Assembly: GCF_001911425.1 (NCBI RefSeq)
Contig: NZ_MPPL01000001.1
Span: 3,736,412-3,800,411 of the forward strand
Source of the DNA: Mucilaginibacter polytrichastri
GTDB lineage: Bacteria; Bacteroidota; Bacteroidia; Sphingobacteriales; Sphingobacteriaceae
Reading direction: 5' to 3'
DNA length: 64,000 bases
The notes beneath the pieces are model-generated. The model saw only the letters and a list, made by a program, of their open reading frames with translations, was not told the DNA's origin and did not search any database. Each line of letters opens with the position of its first letter. Position 1 is the stretch's first letter. Of the stretch, positions 9,657 through 18,542 are shown piece by piece. Position numbers and translations under genes: made by a program.

Positions 9657-10733
9657 ATGAAAAAACACATCTTAGTTATTCCAGGTGATGGCATTGGCCC
9701 CGAGGTTACGACCTGGGGCAAAGCTGTTTTGGAAGAAATTGCTGCACAATACAATCACGAATTTACTTTTGACGAGGCGTTAATGGGTCATGCGGGCATC
9801 GAAGCCACTGGCAATCCCTTGCCCGACGAGACTTTAGAAAAAGCAAAAGCCAGCGATGCCATCCTGTTTGGCGCCATTGGCCATATTAAATATGATAACG
9901 ATCCGTCTGCAAAGGTTCGCCCCGAGCAGGGGTTATTGAAAATCCGTAAAGAACTTGGGTTATATGCTAACCTGCGCCCCATCATGCTGTTTGATGAGCT
10001 GCTGGATGCATCGAGCTTAAAGCCAGAAGTATTACGCGGTACCGATATCTTGTTTTTCCGCGAGCTGACCGGTGATGTTTACTTCGGCGAAAAAACTCGT
10101 AGCGAAGACAGAAACACAGCATCAGACCTAATGATCTATCATCGTTACGAGGTGGAACGAATTGCTAAAAAAGCATTCGAAGCTGCACAAGTGCGTGGTA
10201 AACGCCTTTGTTCTGTAGATAAAGCTAACGTATTGGAATCGTCACGCCTATGGCGCGAAGTGGTACAGGAACTGGCTAAACAATACCCTGATGTGGAAAC
10301 AGAGCACATGTTCATCGACAATGCAGCCATGCAACTGGTTAAGAACCCTAAAAAATTTGATGTGGTGCTTACAGCCAATTTATTCGGAGATATTTTAACT
10401 GATGAGGCTTCGCAAATTGCAGGTTCGATGGGTATGCTGGCATCTGCCTCTATTGGCGACGGTACCGGTTTCTTTGAGCCTATCCACGGTTCGGCGCATG
10501 ATATTGCCGGTCAGGACAAAGCTAATCCGCTGGCATCTATCTTATCTGTGGCTTTGATGCTGGAGATTAGTTTTGGCCTGAAAGACGAAGCCAAAAAGAT
10601 TACCGACGCCATCGACAAAACATTAAAAGACGGCTACCGCACCGGCGACATCGCCGATGCCAATACCGACAAAGCCAAAATACTAGGTACCCAGGCAATG
10701 GGACAAAAAGTTTTGGAATACTTGAAGGGATAA
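9657..10733 (+). CDS. leuB: 3-isopropylmalate dehydrogenase
   Basis: Oxidatively decarboxylates 3-isopropylmalate to 2-ketoisocaproate with NAD+. 358 residues. Family motifs: ILVIPGDGIGPEVT at the N-terminus, the substrate-binding arginines around residues 92-135, RELTGDVYFGEK, and the nucleotide-binding NLFGDILTDEASQIAGSMGM with EPIHGSAHDIAG. ATG at 9657 gives the expected MKKHILVIPGDG start. Confidence 0.97.
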   Translation: MKKHILVIPGDGIGPEVTTWGKAVLEEIAAQYNHEFTFDEALMGHAGIEATGNPLPDETLEKAKASDAILFGAIGHIKYDNDPSAKVRPEQGLLKIRKELGLYANLRPIMLFDELLDASSLKPEVLRGTDILFFRELTGDVYFGEKTRSEDRNTASDLMIYHRYEVERIAKKAFEAAQVRGKRLCSVDKANVLESSRLWREVVQELAKQYPDVETEHMFIDNAAMQLVKNPKKFDVVLTANLFGDILTDEASQIAGSMGMLASASIGDGTGFFEPIHGSAHDIAGQDKANPLASILSVALMLEISFGLKDEAKKITDAIDKTLKDGYRTGDIADANTDKAKILGTQAMGQKVLEYLKG

Positions 10734-10778
10734 TAGGACAAAGGACTTTTATACAAAGGACAAAAATTAAATAATAAT

Positions 10779-10813
10779 TCCTTCTCCTTTGGAGAGGGCT
10801 AGGAGAGGCTCTT
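10779..10813. repeat. interspersed repeat, degenerate 'CTCTCC' core
   Basis: CCTTCTCCTTTGGAGAGGGC then TAGGAGAGGCTCTT, ending at the start codon of the next gene, so this repeat may form part of its translation initiation region. Confidence 0.7.
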
Positions 10814-11572
10814 ATGAACTGGAACGCTGATTTATACGATCAAAAACACGCATTCGTTTACCAATTTGGTGAAAACGTGGTGGAGCTGCTGGATGTTAAA
10901 CCCGGCGAACGCATCCATGATGTAGGTTGTGGTACAGGCTACCTCACCCGGCAGATCAAAAATCTGGGTGCTGATGTTGTGGGTACAGATTACTCTCCGG
11001 AAATGATCGCGCAAGCGCAAAAGCTATATCCCGAAGTAAAATTTGCTGTAGCCGATGCGGGCAACCATCAATTTATAGAACCTTTTGATGCCGTGTTCAG
11101 CAATGCGGCGCTGCACTGGGTAAAAAACCAGGACGGTATGATTGCTTCGGTTTATAACAGCCTGAAACCCGGCGGCCGCTTTGTGGCCGAAATGGGTGGC
11201 AAAGGTAATGTTGATAAACTACTGGCTGCTACACAAAGCACACTGGCTAAATACGGCTACCACGAACAGGCCAAAATCAATCAATGGTATTTCCCATCAT
11301 TAGGCGAGTATGCCAGCCGTTTAGAGTCGCATGGTTTTCGCGTAACCTTTGCTTCGCACTTCGACCGTAAAACACCGTTGCAGGATGGTGCTCAAGGCGT
11401 GGCCAAATGGATAGAAATGTTCGGCTCGGTGTATTTTAAAGATATCCCCGAGCAAGATAAACAACAAATACTGGCAGAAATTACCGAAATACTTCGCCCC
11501 TACTATGACGAAAACGGACAATGGTATGCCGATTATAAAAGATTAAGATTTATAGCTGTTAAAGAGATTTGA
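10814..11572 (+). CDS. class I SAM-dependent methyltransferase, trans-aconitate methyltransferase (Tam)-like
   Basis: 252 residues. N-terminal MNWNADLYDQKHAFVYQFG, then motif I IHDVGCGTGYLTRQI, acidic loop GTDYSPEMIAQAQ, FDAVFSNAALHWV and LKPGGRFVAEMGG: the pattern of Tam-type enzymes, including the 'AALHWV' motif. Known Tam and yeast Tmt1 methylate tricarboxylate-like compounds, and Tmt1 uses 3-isopropylmalate. Its position between leuB and leuA makes a leucine-pathway intermediate a possible substrate, but this is inference. It is not a close duplicate of the methyltransferase at 8732. Confidence 0.85.
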   Translation: MNWNADLYDQKHAFVYQFGENVVELLDVKPGERIHDVGCGTGYLTRQIKNLGADVVGTDYSPEMIAQAQKLYPEVKFAVADAGNHQFIEPFDAVFSNAALHWVKNQDGMIASVYNSLKPGGRFVAEMGGKGNVDKLLAATQSTLAKYGYHEQAKINQWYFPSLGEYASRLESHGFRVTFASHFDRKTPLQDGAQGVAKWIEMFGSVYFKDIPEQDKQQILAEITEILRPYYDENGQWYADYKRLRFIAVKEI

Positions 11573-11690
11573 GATAATCTCTAAATTCATTTGCAGACGT
11601 ATAAGATAATAAGAAATAAAAAGAACACATGTGAGAGCAGGATCGACAGACAAGTAAAAGTCTCAAATCTCATATCTCACATCTAAAATT
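11560..11690. repeat. AT-rich gap with inverted 'TCTCAAATCT' words
   Basis: AGATTTGAGAT at the end of the upstream gene pairs with TCTCAAATCTCATATCTCAC near 11661-11680. No gene is seen between 11573 and 11699. Confidence 0.35.
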
Positions 11691-11699
11691 TAAGAAAAT

Positions 11700-12866
11700 A
11701 TGCTACACGATCCAAACCGCGTTTATGTATTTGACACCACCCTACGTGATGGTGAGCAGGTACCGGGCTGCCAGTTGACAACGCCTGAAAAGATAGAGAT
11801 AGCCCGCGAACTGGAACTCCTGGGCGTAGATATTATCGAGGCTGGTTTCCCGGCATCAAGCCCCGGCGATTTTCAAAGCGTTGTTGAAATTGCCAAGGCT
11901 GTAAATAACCCTACTATTTGTGCTTTAACACGCGCACATCAAAAAGATATTGATGCCGCTGTTGAGGCCCTTAAATATGCTAAGCATCCGCGCATCCATA
12001 CCGGTATCGGCTCGTCTGACATGCACATTAAAACCAAATTTAACAGCACCCGCGAAGAGATTCTGGAACGTGCTGTTGCTGCGGTTAAATACGCTAAAAA
12101 ATCGGTAGAAGATATTGAGTTTTATGCCGAAGATGCCGGCCGTGCCGATATTGTTTACCTGGCGCAAATGGTTGAAGCCGTTATTGCTGCCGGTGCAACG
12201 GTTGTAAACATCCCCGATACTAATGGTTATTGCCTGCCCGATCAATACGGCAGCAAGATCAAGTACCTGAAAGAAAATGTCAAAAACATTGATAAAGCCA
12301 TCATCTCGGTACATTGCCATAACGATTTAGGCCTGGCCACTGCCAACTCTATCGCAGGTTTGCAAAATGGTGCCCGGCAGATAGAAGGTACCATTAACGG
12401 GATTGGCGAGCGTGCAGGCAATACCTCTATCGAAGAAGTCGTCATGGTGCTGAAAACGCACCAGGTGCTTGGCCTGCATACTAACATCAACACTAAAATG
12501 TTTTTTGAATTAAGCCGCATGGTAAGCACGCAAATGCGGATGCCTGTGCAGGCTAACAAAGCTATTGTTGGTGCCAATGCTTTTGCACACAGTTCGGGCA
12601 TCCATCAGGATGGGTTCTTAAAAAACAGGGAAAACTACGAGATCATTCGCCCCGAAGATGTGGGCTTCCCGAGTGCAAGTATTGTACTAACAGCACGCAG
12701 TGGCCGCCATGCTTTAAAATTTCACTTAGAGCGTTTGGGTTACAACTTAAGCAAAGATGACCTCGCCGATGTTTATACCAAATTTTTAACCCTTGCCGAC
12801 AATAAGCTCGACATTAATGATGATGATCTGAAAAGCCTGATGGTTGCTCAGCTAGTAAAACAATAA
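11700..12866 (+). CDS. leuA: 2-isopropylmalate synthase, catalytic domain only
   Basis: Condenses acetyl-CoA with 2-ketoisovalerate, first step specific to leucine. N-terminal [19 protein letters not shown] and [13 protein letters not shown] are the DRE-TIM metallolyase motifs with metal-binding Asp and His residues; [12 protein letters not shown] follows. At 388 residues it lacks the roughly 120-residue C-terminal domain that binds leucine in longer LeuA proteins. The stop (TAA 12864-12866) overlaps the ilvA ATG by one base, so the short length is not due to a frameshift. Citramalate synthase is an alternative, but the full leuBCD set supports LeuA. Confidence 0.92.
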   Translation: MLHDPNRVYVFDTTLRDGEQVPGCQLTTPEKIEIARELELLGVDIIEAGFPASSPGDFQSVVEIAKAVNNPTICALTRAHQKDIDAAVEALKYAKHPRIHTGIGSSDMHIKTKFNSTREEILERAVAAVKYAKKSVEDIEFYAEDAGRADIVYLAQMVEAVIAAGATVVNIPDTNGYCLPDQYGSKIKYLKENVKNIDKAIISVHCHNDLGLATANSIAGLQNGARQIEGTINGIGERAGNTSIEEVVMVLKTHQVLGLHTNINTKMFFELSRMVSTQMRMPVQANKAIVGANAFAHSSGIHQDGFLKNRENYEIIRPEDVGFPSASIVLTARSGRHALKFHLERLGYNLSKDDLADVYTKFLTLADNKLDINDDDLKSLMVAQLVKQ

Positions 12867-14116
12867 TGAGTACCGAAACTAAATATCATCTTGATTTTGA
12901 GTCGGCCGCGCAAAGGCTAAAAGGTGTTATACGCCGTACACCGCTGGAGTTTAACCAGGTACTTTCTGATCGTTTCGATTGCGAGATCTACCTGAAACGC
13001 GAAGACCTGCAGGTAGTACGTTCCTACAAATTGCGTGGTGCCTATAATATGATTAGTCAGCTAAATGAGGATCAGATGCGCCGTGGCATTGTTTGCGCAA
13101 GTGCGGGTAACCATGCACAGGGTGTGGCTTTTTCCTGCAAAAAATTAGGTATACGCGGCGTAATCTTTATGCCCGAAATTACCCCGAACCAAAAGGTTAA
13201 ACAAACCCAGATGTTTGGCAATGGCAGCATAGATATTATACTGGTGGGCGACACTTTCGACGATTGCCTGAAAGAAGCCCTGGCGTATACCGAAGAACAC
13301 GGCATGACCTTTGTACCCCCTTTCGACAATGAACGGATTGTAGAAGGCCAGGGCACCGTTGGCGTTGAAATATATGAAGACCTGCCCGATGCCGAAGTGG
13401 TAATTATGCCCATTGGTGGCGGCGGCCTTGCAGCCGGTGCCGGTACTTACCTGAAACAACAAAACCCCAACATTATATTAGCCGGAGTTGAGCCAGAAGG
13501 TGCGCCATCTATGTTTATGGCGCTGGAGGCCGGCGAACCGATAACCTTAGCTAAGGTAAATCGCTTTGTTGATGGTGCATCGGTTAAACGTGTGGGGAGT
13601 ATCAACTTCGAGATCTGCCAGCAAATACTGGATGATATGCTTACCGTGCCCGAAGGTAAGATCTGTACCGCCATGCTAAAGCTCTATAACGAGGATGCGA
13701 TAGTGGTTGAGCCCGCAGGTGCGCTATCTGTTGCTGTGCTCGATCTGTACAAAGAGCAGATCAGGGGCAAAAAGGTAGTATGCATTATCAGCGGCGGTAA
13801 TAACGATATTGACCGTATGCAGGATATTAAAGAGCAATCACTGCTTTACGAAGGATTGAAACATTACTTCATCGTTCGTTTCCCGCAACGCCCGGGCGCT
13901 TTAAAACTATTTGTAAGCGAGGTTTTAGGCCCGCACGATGATATTACCCGTTTCGAGTTTATCAAAAAAACCGAGCGCGAAAGCGGCCCTGCCCTGGTAG
14001 GTATCGAACTAAGATCTGCCGATGATTACAAGGCCCTATTAGAACGCATGGAAGCCAACCGTTTTGAGGTAATTGAAATCAACAGGGACCAGACGCTGTT
14101 TGAGTACCTGGTATAG
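12866..14116 (+). CDS. ilvA: threonine dehydratase (deaminase), biosynthetic
   Basis: PLP enzyme converting threonine to 2-ketobutyrate for isoleucine. 416 residues. The PLP lysine is in VVRSYKLRGAYNM; glycine-rich phosphate loop is PIGGGGLAAG. The last ~90 residues (YFIVRFPQRPGALKLFVSEV...) form a single ACT-like regulatory domain, consistent with isoleucine feedback. Its ATG overlaps the leuA stop (TAATG), indicating translational coupling. It ends the branched-chain cluster, followed by a terminator-like hairpin. Confidence 0.95.
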   Translation: MSTETKYHLDFESAAQRLKGVIRRTPLEFNQVLSDRFDCEIYLKREDLQVVRSYKLRGAYNMISQLNEDQMRRGIVCASAGNHAQGVAFSCKKLGIRGVIFMPEITPNQKVKQTQMFGNGSIDIILVGDTFDDCLKEALAYTEEHGMTFVPPFDNERIVEGQGTVGVEIYEDLPDAEVVIMPIGGGGLAAGAGTYLKQQNPNIILAGVEPEGAPSMFMALEAGEPITLAKVNRFVDGASVKRVGSINFEICQQILDDMLTVPEGKICTAMLKLYNEDAIVVEPAGALSVAVLDLYKEQIRGKKVVCIISGGNNDIDRMQDIKEQSLLYEGLKHYFIVRFPQRPGALKLFVSEVLGPHDDITRFEFIKKTERESGPALVGIELRSADDYKALLERMEANRFEVIEINRDQTLFEYLV

Positions 14117-14144
14117 GTTAGAGGCAAGAGATAAGAAACCGTAG

Positions 14145-14169
14145 AGACACAATACATTGTGTCTTTTTT
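14145..14169 (+). terminator. hairpin + T-run after ilvA
   Basis: AGACACAAT (14145-14153) and ATTGTGTCT (14156-14164) form a 9-bp stem with a 2-base loop, followed by six T. The sequence also belongs to the 'GAGACACAAT' repeat family seen at 15763 and 47137, so the repeat may have been recruited as terminator. Confidence 0.65.
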
Positions 14170-14236
14170 ATTTAGCACATCTTTAACATACGTACATTTT
14201 ATCTCTAAATAATTATCTTTAGAGCAATACCTTAAT

Positions 14237-15631
14237 ATGCGTAAAGCCCTTATCTTGTTTTGCTGCCTACCCTTTATGGGCAATGCACAATCCAATAATA
14301 TTAAACTAATTGACCTGTATCTTAACGGCGAATACCAGCAAAGCTTTAATGGCAATGTGCTAATCGCACAGCATGGTAAAACTATTTACCAGAAGGCATT
14401 TGGTTACCGTAATATCGATTTAAAGCTACCGCTTAATAATTCATCGGTATTTGAGTTAGCCTCGGTTTCAAAGCAGTTTACCGCTCTAAGCATTTTGCAG
14501 TTGAAGGAGCAGGGCAAACTTAAACTTACTGATTCGCTACGAGCTTATTTCCCACAACTTCCCTATCACAATATCACCATACAAAACCTGCTTACTCATA
14601 CATCTGGCTTGCCCGATTATTTGAATCAAATGATTAAAAAGTGGGATCATAAACAAATAGCTTTTAATAACGATGTTATTGATTTTTTGGCCATTAATAA
14701 ACCAAAACTACTCTTTACGCCAGGATCACAGTACGAATATTCAAATACAGGCTACGTTATATTAGCCAGCATTATCGAAAAATTGACGGGGGAGAGCTAC
14801 AACAATTATCTAAAGCAACAGATATTTAAACCACTGGGTATGGATAGTTCACGCGTGTACAATACCCGCCGATCCAAACAAGATACTATTGCCAATTATG
14901 CCTACGGCTATGTTTATAACGCAGCGTATAAAAAGTACGTGCTGCCGGATAGCTTAAAGAAATTTGATTTTGTTTATTGGCTCGACGGTATAACCGGCGA
15001 TGGCACTGTAAACTCTACCACCAGAGATTTATTGAAATGGAACAATGCATTGCTTAGCAACAAGCTAATTAACGCTCTTGATCAGAAAGATATGCTTTCC
15101 CCTCATGTACTTACAGATACAATTACCAATGCCCACTATGGTTATGGGATTGATATATTGAAAGATGAATTGGGCAATTTTACCACACATAGCGGCAGCT
15201 GGCCGGGTTACACTTCTGTGCTTACTCATTACGAAACGGGAGATTATACGGTAATTGTTTTATCGAACAATGAATCTAACGCTGTAGGCATTTCACAAGC
15301 ACTTTGCCATATATTAAACGGCCGTGCCGTTGTACAGCCTTACCGGCATCAGGAAACCAATGTTGATCCTGCAATTTTAGATAAATATGTAGGGACATAC
15401 ATGTTCACTTTAAAAATTGAATTAGTAAAAAGAGATGGAAAACTGTACAGGCATTTACCTGGCCGGAGTATTAATTCGGATGTTGAACTCAAACCCGAAT
15501 CTCCCACCAAGTTTTTTTATAGCAATAGGGCAGATATCCAGATTGAGTTTGAATTAGATAAACAAGGTAATGTGGCACATAGCTACTTAATTAATTATGG
15601 CCTTAAAATAGAGGCCCGCAAATCAGAATAG
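14237..15631 (+). CDS. secreted serine hydrolase, beta-lactamase/class C penicillin-binding-protein fold
   Basis: 464 residues with signal peptide MRKALILFCCLPFMGNAQS. Active-site motifs: SxxK as SVSK in ELASVSKQFTAL, YxN as YSN in YEYSNTGY, and HSG in THSGSWPGYTS in place of KTG. A C-terminal domain of about 100 residues follows. The family includes esterases, D-aminopeptidases and peptidoglycan enzymes; the substrate cannot be inferred. A second, shorter member lies at 47209. Confidence 0.88.
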   Translation: MRKALILFCCLPFMGNAQSNNIKLIDLYLNGEYQQSFNGNVLIAQHGKTIYQKAFGYRNIDLKLPLNNSSVFELASVSKQFTALSILQLKEQGKLKLTDSLRAYFPQLPYHNITIQNLLTHTSGLPDYLNQMIKKWDHKQIAFNNDVIDFLAINKPKLLFTPGSQYEYSNTGYVILASIIEKLTGESYNNYLKQQIFKPLGMDSSRVYNTRRSKQDTIANYAYGYVYNAAYKKYVLPDSLKKFDFVYWLDGITGDGTVNSTTRDLLKWNNALLSNKLINALDQKDMLSPHVLTDTITNAHYGYGIDILKDELGNFTTHSGSWPGYTSVLTHYETGDYTVIVLSNNESNAVGISQALCHILNGRAVVQPYRHQETNVDPAILDKYVGTYMFTLKIELVKRDGKLYRHLPGRSINSDVELKPESPTKFFYSNRADIQIEFELDKQGNVAHSYLINYGLKIEARKSE

Positions 15632-15650
15632 TATTGGGCTTAAAACTCCA

Positions 15651-15748
15651 TATGCTTACTCACCTTTATATCATCTCTTTGCCTAACGGATACTTACGCA
15701 TTTGGAGGTTAAACATTTTGATGCTTACGTCATCCTGCGATAAACCCA
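15651..15748 (-). pseudogene. decayed duplicate of the 3' end of the ABC ATPase gene at 17470
   Basis: 15651-15748 aligns almost without gaps to 17481-17579, the end of the ABC transporter ATPase gene. On the minus strand it reads ...DDVSIKMFNL(Q)M(R)KYPLGK, matching DDVSIKMFNLEMGKYPLGK, then loses frame and stops. Only about 100 bp remain, without start or ATPase motifs. This indicates an old local duplication or a recombination event, with the intervening helicase gene between the two copies. Confidence 0.8.
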
Positions 15749-15762
15749 ATCAAGACAATACT

Positions 15763-15832
15763 TAGAGACACAATACTTTGTATCTTTTTTATTTAACTGC
15801 ATTTGTAGAGACACAAAGTATTGTGTCTCTAC
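15763..15832. repeat. 'GAGACACAATA' inverted repeat pair
   Basis: TAGAGACACAATACTTTGTA then TCTTTTTTATTT, and 25 bases on, GTAGAGACACAAAGTATTGT followed by GTCTCTAC. Same family as the hairpins after ilvA and near 47.1 kb. Together with the ABC remnant this accounts for most of the 276-bp gap before the helicase gene. Confidence 0.75.
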
Positions 15833-15907
15833 AATAATTCACATTTTAAATACTAAAATAAATAGCAAAATCTATTATATTTAGCCCCTCAAAACTCCAT
15901 CTTTTTT

Positions 15908-17320
15908 ATGGCCGATAAGCCAATCTTAAATGCCGACCAAAAGATTGCTTTTAAAGCCCTCCAAAAATTTATTGACCACCCAACCGCCAACACATTTGTG
16001 TTGAAAGGCTATGCCGGTACCGGAAAAACCTTTCTGATGCAATATCTGGGCAAATGGCTCGAAAGCAATAATCATAGCTTTTGCATGCTGGCCTCTACAG
16101 GCAGGGCGGCAAGTGTGTTAAGGGGTAAAACCGGCTTTGATGCCAAAACTGTGCATAGCGAAGTTTATAATTTCAGCAAGGTAAACGGTGCCGATGGCGG
16201 GCAGGCAGAAAGTGCTTCGGCTACATACAGTAACCAGATGTCGCTGCAGTTTACTGTACGCGTCCCCGACGAAAACCAAGTGCTTTATATCGTAGATGAA
16301 GCATCGATGCTATCGGGCGAGGCCAGTACGGACAGTAGTTTTGCTACATTTGGTACGGGCAACCTGTTAAACGACCTGTTTATGGCTGCCGGGAAAAACA
16401 AGATTGTTTTTGTGGGCGACCCTTGCCAGTTGCCACCAGTAAAGCAGGTAACCAGCCCGGCATTAGATACCGATTGGCTGGCTGCTAAAGAGCGGGTTGC
16501 TATTTCTTTTACTTTAGAAAAAATTGAACGTACTTCATCTGATAATGATATTTTAAAACTAGCAGGATTGGTACGTACGCTGGGCCAGCAAAAAACATTC
16601 GAACGCTTTATCAGGCTTCCGGCCAATAATCTCAATCATGTTAGGCTGCATAGCTCGGAAGAAGAGCTATTTAAAAGTTATCAGAAAAAATACCGTACCG
16701 AAGGCGCCAATGGGGCATTGGCTATAGCCCGAAGCAACAAAACTGTACAGAACATTAACATGGCCATGCGCCGCGATTTGTTTGGGAAACTGCACATGCC
16801 TATGCAATTGGGCGATGTATTGTTGGTTACGCAAAATAACTATGCAGTGCCGCTTACCAACGGCGATTTTGTTACCGTTTGCGACATTGGCGGCATCAGT
16901 AGCAAAGAAGATCTGCGTTTTCAGCGGATTACGGTAAAAGCCGTAACTACCGGGCTCGAATATACCCTATTACTTTCGCTCGATGTCCTAAATAGTATTA
17001 CCGGCAATCTGGACGAAGATCAGTCGCATTTACTGATGATGGATTTTAATCACCGGATGCGCCGGAAGAATGTTTCGCCCAACACGCCCGAGTACCGGAA
17101 AGCCATGATGGCCGATGAATACCTGAGTTGCTTAAAAGCTACTTTCGGCTATGCGGTTACCTGCCACAAATCGCAAGGGGGCGAATGGAACAATGTATTC
17201 CTTTTTTTGGATAAAAGCATGTACGGCATGCCCGCACCAGAACTTTGTAAATGGTGGTATACGGCCATTACAAGAACCAAGCAGGAGCTAAATTTAGTAA
17301 AAGATTGGTGGGTACGTTGA
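15908..17320 (+). CDS. RecD/UvrD-like ATP-dependent DNA helicase
   Basis: 470-residue superfamily 1 helicase. Walker A is GYAGTGKTFLMQYL (residues 34-47), Walker B LYIVDEASM, motif III VFVGDPCQLPPV. The C-terminal UvrD_C_2 part shows AVTCHKSQGGEWNNVFLFLD and the arginine-finger motif YTAITRTKQEL. This is the small RecD-like type without the RecD N-terminal domains; it probably acts in DNA repair or replication restart. It is a stand-alone gene. Confidence 0.9.
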   Translation: MADKPILNADQKIAFKALQKFIDHPTANTFVLKGYAGTGKTFLMQYLGKWLESNNHSFCMLASTGRAASVLRGKTGFDAKTVHSEVYNFSKVNGADGGQAESASATYSNQMSLQFTVRVPDENQVLYIVDEASMLSGEASTDSSFATFGTGNLLNDLFMAAGKNKIVFVGDPCQLPPVKQVTSPALDTDWLAAKERVAISFTLEKIERTSSDNDILKLAGLVRTLGQQKTFERFIRLPANNLNHVRLHSSEEELFKSYQKKYRTEGANGALAIARSNKTVQNINMAMRRDLFGKLHMPMQLGDVLLVTQNNYAVPLTNGDFVTVCDIGGISSKEDLRFQRITVKAVTTGLEYTLLLSLDVLNSITGNLDEDQSHLLMMDFNHRMRRKNVSPNTPEYRKAMMADEYLSCLKATFGYAVTCHKSQGGEWNNVFLFLDKSMYGMPAPELCKWWYTAITRTKQELNLVKDWWVR

Positions 17321-17362
17321 GTTTAGCGGTAAGATTGAGATAAAACTCCATAATTTAAATTC

Positions 17363-17446
17363 TGTCATTGAGGTACTAAGCAATCTCGTAGCCATACAGA
17401 TCAAATAACATGTGACAAGATTGCCACGCTATCGCTCGCAATGACA
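17363..17446. repeat. 'GCAATCTCGT' palindromic repeat, copy 2
   Basis: Begins TGTCATTGAGG, contains CAATCTCGT and CAAGATTGCC, ends CTCGCAATGACA. Lies between converging genes (helicase and ABC ATPase). Confidence 0.88.
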
Positions 17447-17469
17447 ACTTATTATTGACTCTACAGTAC

Positions 17470-18468
17470 TCAATACGCCAAATGTTTACTCACCTTGATA
17501 TTCACCCCTTTGCCTAACGGATATTTACCCATTTCGAGGTTAAACATTTTAATGCTTACGTCATCATGCGTTAAAACCAGTTCTTCATAAGGGCCTTTAA
17601 AAAGGCTGTGCGTTACTATCCATTTCTTGGGCATAAAACTTTGTACAATGCTAATCCATTCGGGGTAGATCACCACTTTTTGCAGTTCGGTTTCGATACC
17701 TAGTGATTTGGCTTGCTGATTATCCAACACGGTGCAATTACTTAGTAATTTGGCGGTATAGAAATTCTGCGGATGATTATACAATTCCTGCGGAGCGCCA
17801 TGTTCTATGATCTCCCCATTGCGAATCACCACCAGTTCATCAGCCATCGAAAGCACCTCGGCAGGGTCATGCGATACCATAATTACGGCAATACCTGTTT
17901 CATCCACAATCCGCCGGATATCACGCTGAAGGCCCTCGCGGAAAGAAGTATCTACCTGGTTAAAAGGCTCATCCAAAAACAACACTTCGGGCTTTAAGGC
18001 CAAGGCACGGGCTATGGCTACCCTTTGTTTTTCGCCGCCGCTTAACATGGCTACTTTTTTATCGGCCATGTGCAACATATTTAGTTGCCGCAATAGCTGC
18101 TCAGACCGTTCCTTTTTATAGGCCAAATTGGTATTGGGTAGCAGGGTGGCAATGTTATCCCATACGTTGGCAAACAGGTTTAGGTCATCTGCATGCTGGG
18201 TAACCATCTTCATCTGGTCATGCCCGGGTATCAGTTTTTCTTCCGGCCCCCAAATCATTTCGCCCTTAAAACTTACCCTGCCCTCTTGCGGCGATAGCAG
18301 CCCATATAATAATCGAAGCAAGGTGCTTTTGCCGCTGCCGCTTTCGCCAATAATGGCGGTAATAATAGCCGGCTTAATATCTATAGTAATATTGCGCACA
18401 CCAGCAGCGTGCTTGCCATTGTAAATTTTGCTAACTGCTTTGGCCTGTAAAAAAGGTTGATCTGCCAT
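17470..18468 (-). CDS. ABC transporter ATP-binding protein (PotA/CysA-like architecture)
   Basis: 332 residues from MADQPFLQAK; the open frame extends nine residues upstream but those are hydrophobic and atypical. Walker A is GESGSGKSTLLRLLYG, signature LSGGEKQRVAIARA, Walker B VLFLDEPF, H-loop VSHD. A ~100-residue C-terminal extension resembles the regulatory domains of polyamine/sulfate import ATPases. No permease or binding protein is adjacent, so it is an orphan here. A decayed copy of its 3' end lies at 15651-15748. Confidence 0.88.
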   Translation of the reverse strand: MADQPFLQAKAVSKIYNGKHAAGVRNITIDIKPAIITAIIGESGSGKSTLLRLLYGLLSPQEGRVSFKGEMIWGPEEKLIPGHDQMKMVTQHADDLNLFANVWDNIATLLPNTNLAYKKERSEQLLRQLNMLHMADKKVAMLSGGEKQRVAIARALALKPEVLFLDEPFNQVDTSFREGLQRDIRRIVDETGIAVIMVSHDPAEVLSMADELVVIRNGEIIEHGAPQELYNHPQNFYTAKLLSNCTVLDNQQAKSLGIETELQKVVIYPEWISIVQSFMPKKWIVTHSLFKGPYEELVLTHDDVSIKMFNLEMGKYPLGKGVNIKVSKHLAY

Positions 18469-18491
18469 GGGCAGTAAAGATACATAAAACA

Positions 18492-18522
18492 ACAAAGGCC
18501 CCGATATACCCGGAGCCTTTGT
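18492..18522 (-). terminator. hairpin after the outer-membrane protein gene
   Basis: ACAAAGGC (18492-18499) pairs with GCCTTTGT (18515-18522), extended by CCG/CGG; on the minus strand it is followed by TTGTTTT. It separates the barrel gene at 18543 from the ABC ATPase gene. Confidence 0.55.
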
Positions 18523-18542
18523 GATACCTATTAAAGCGATTA

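Noticed and set aside
11700..12866. leuA truncated by mutation
   Set aside because: The stop overlaps the ilvA start in a normal coupled arrangement, and the ending follows a complete catalytic domain.
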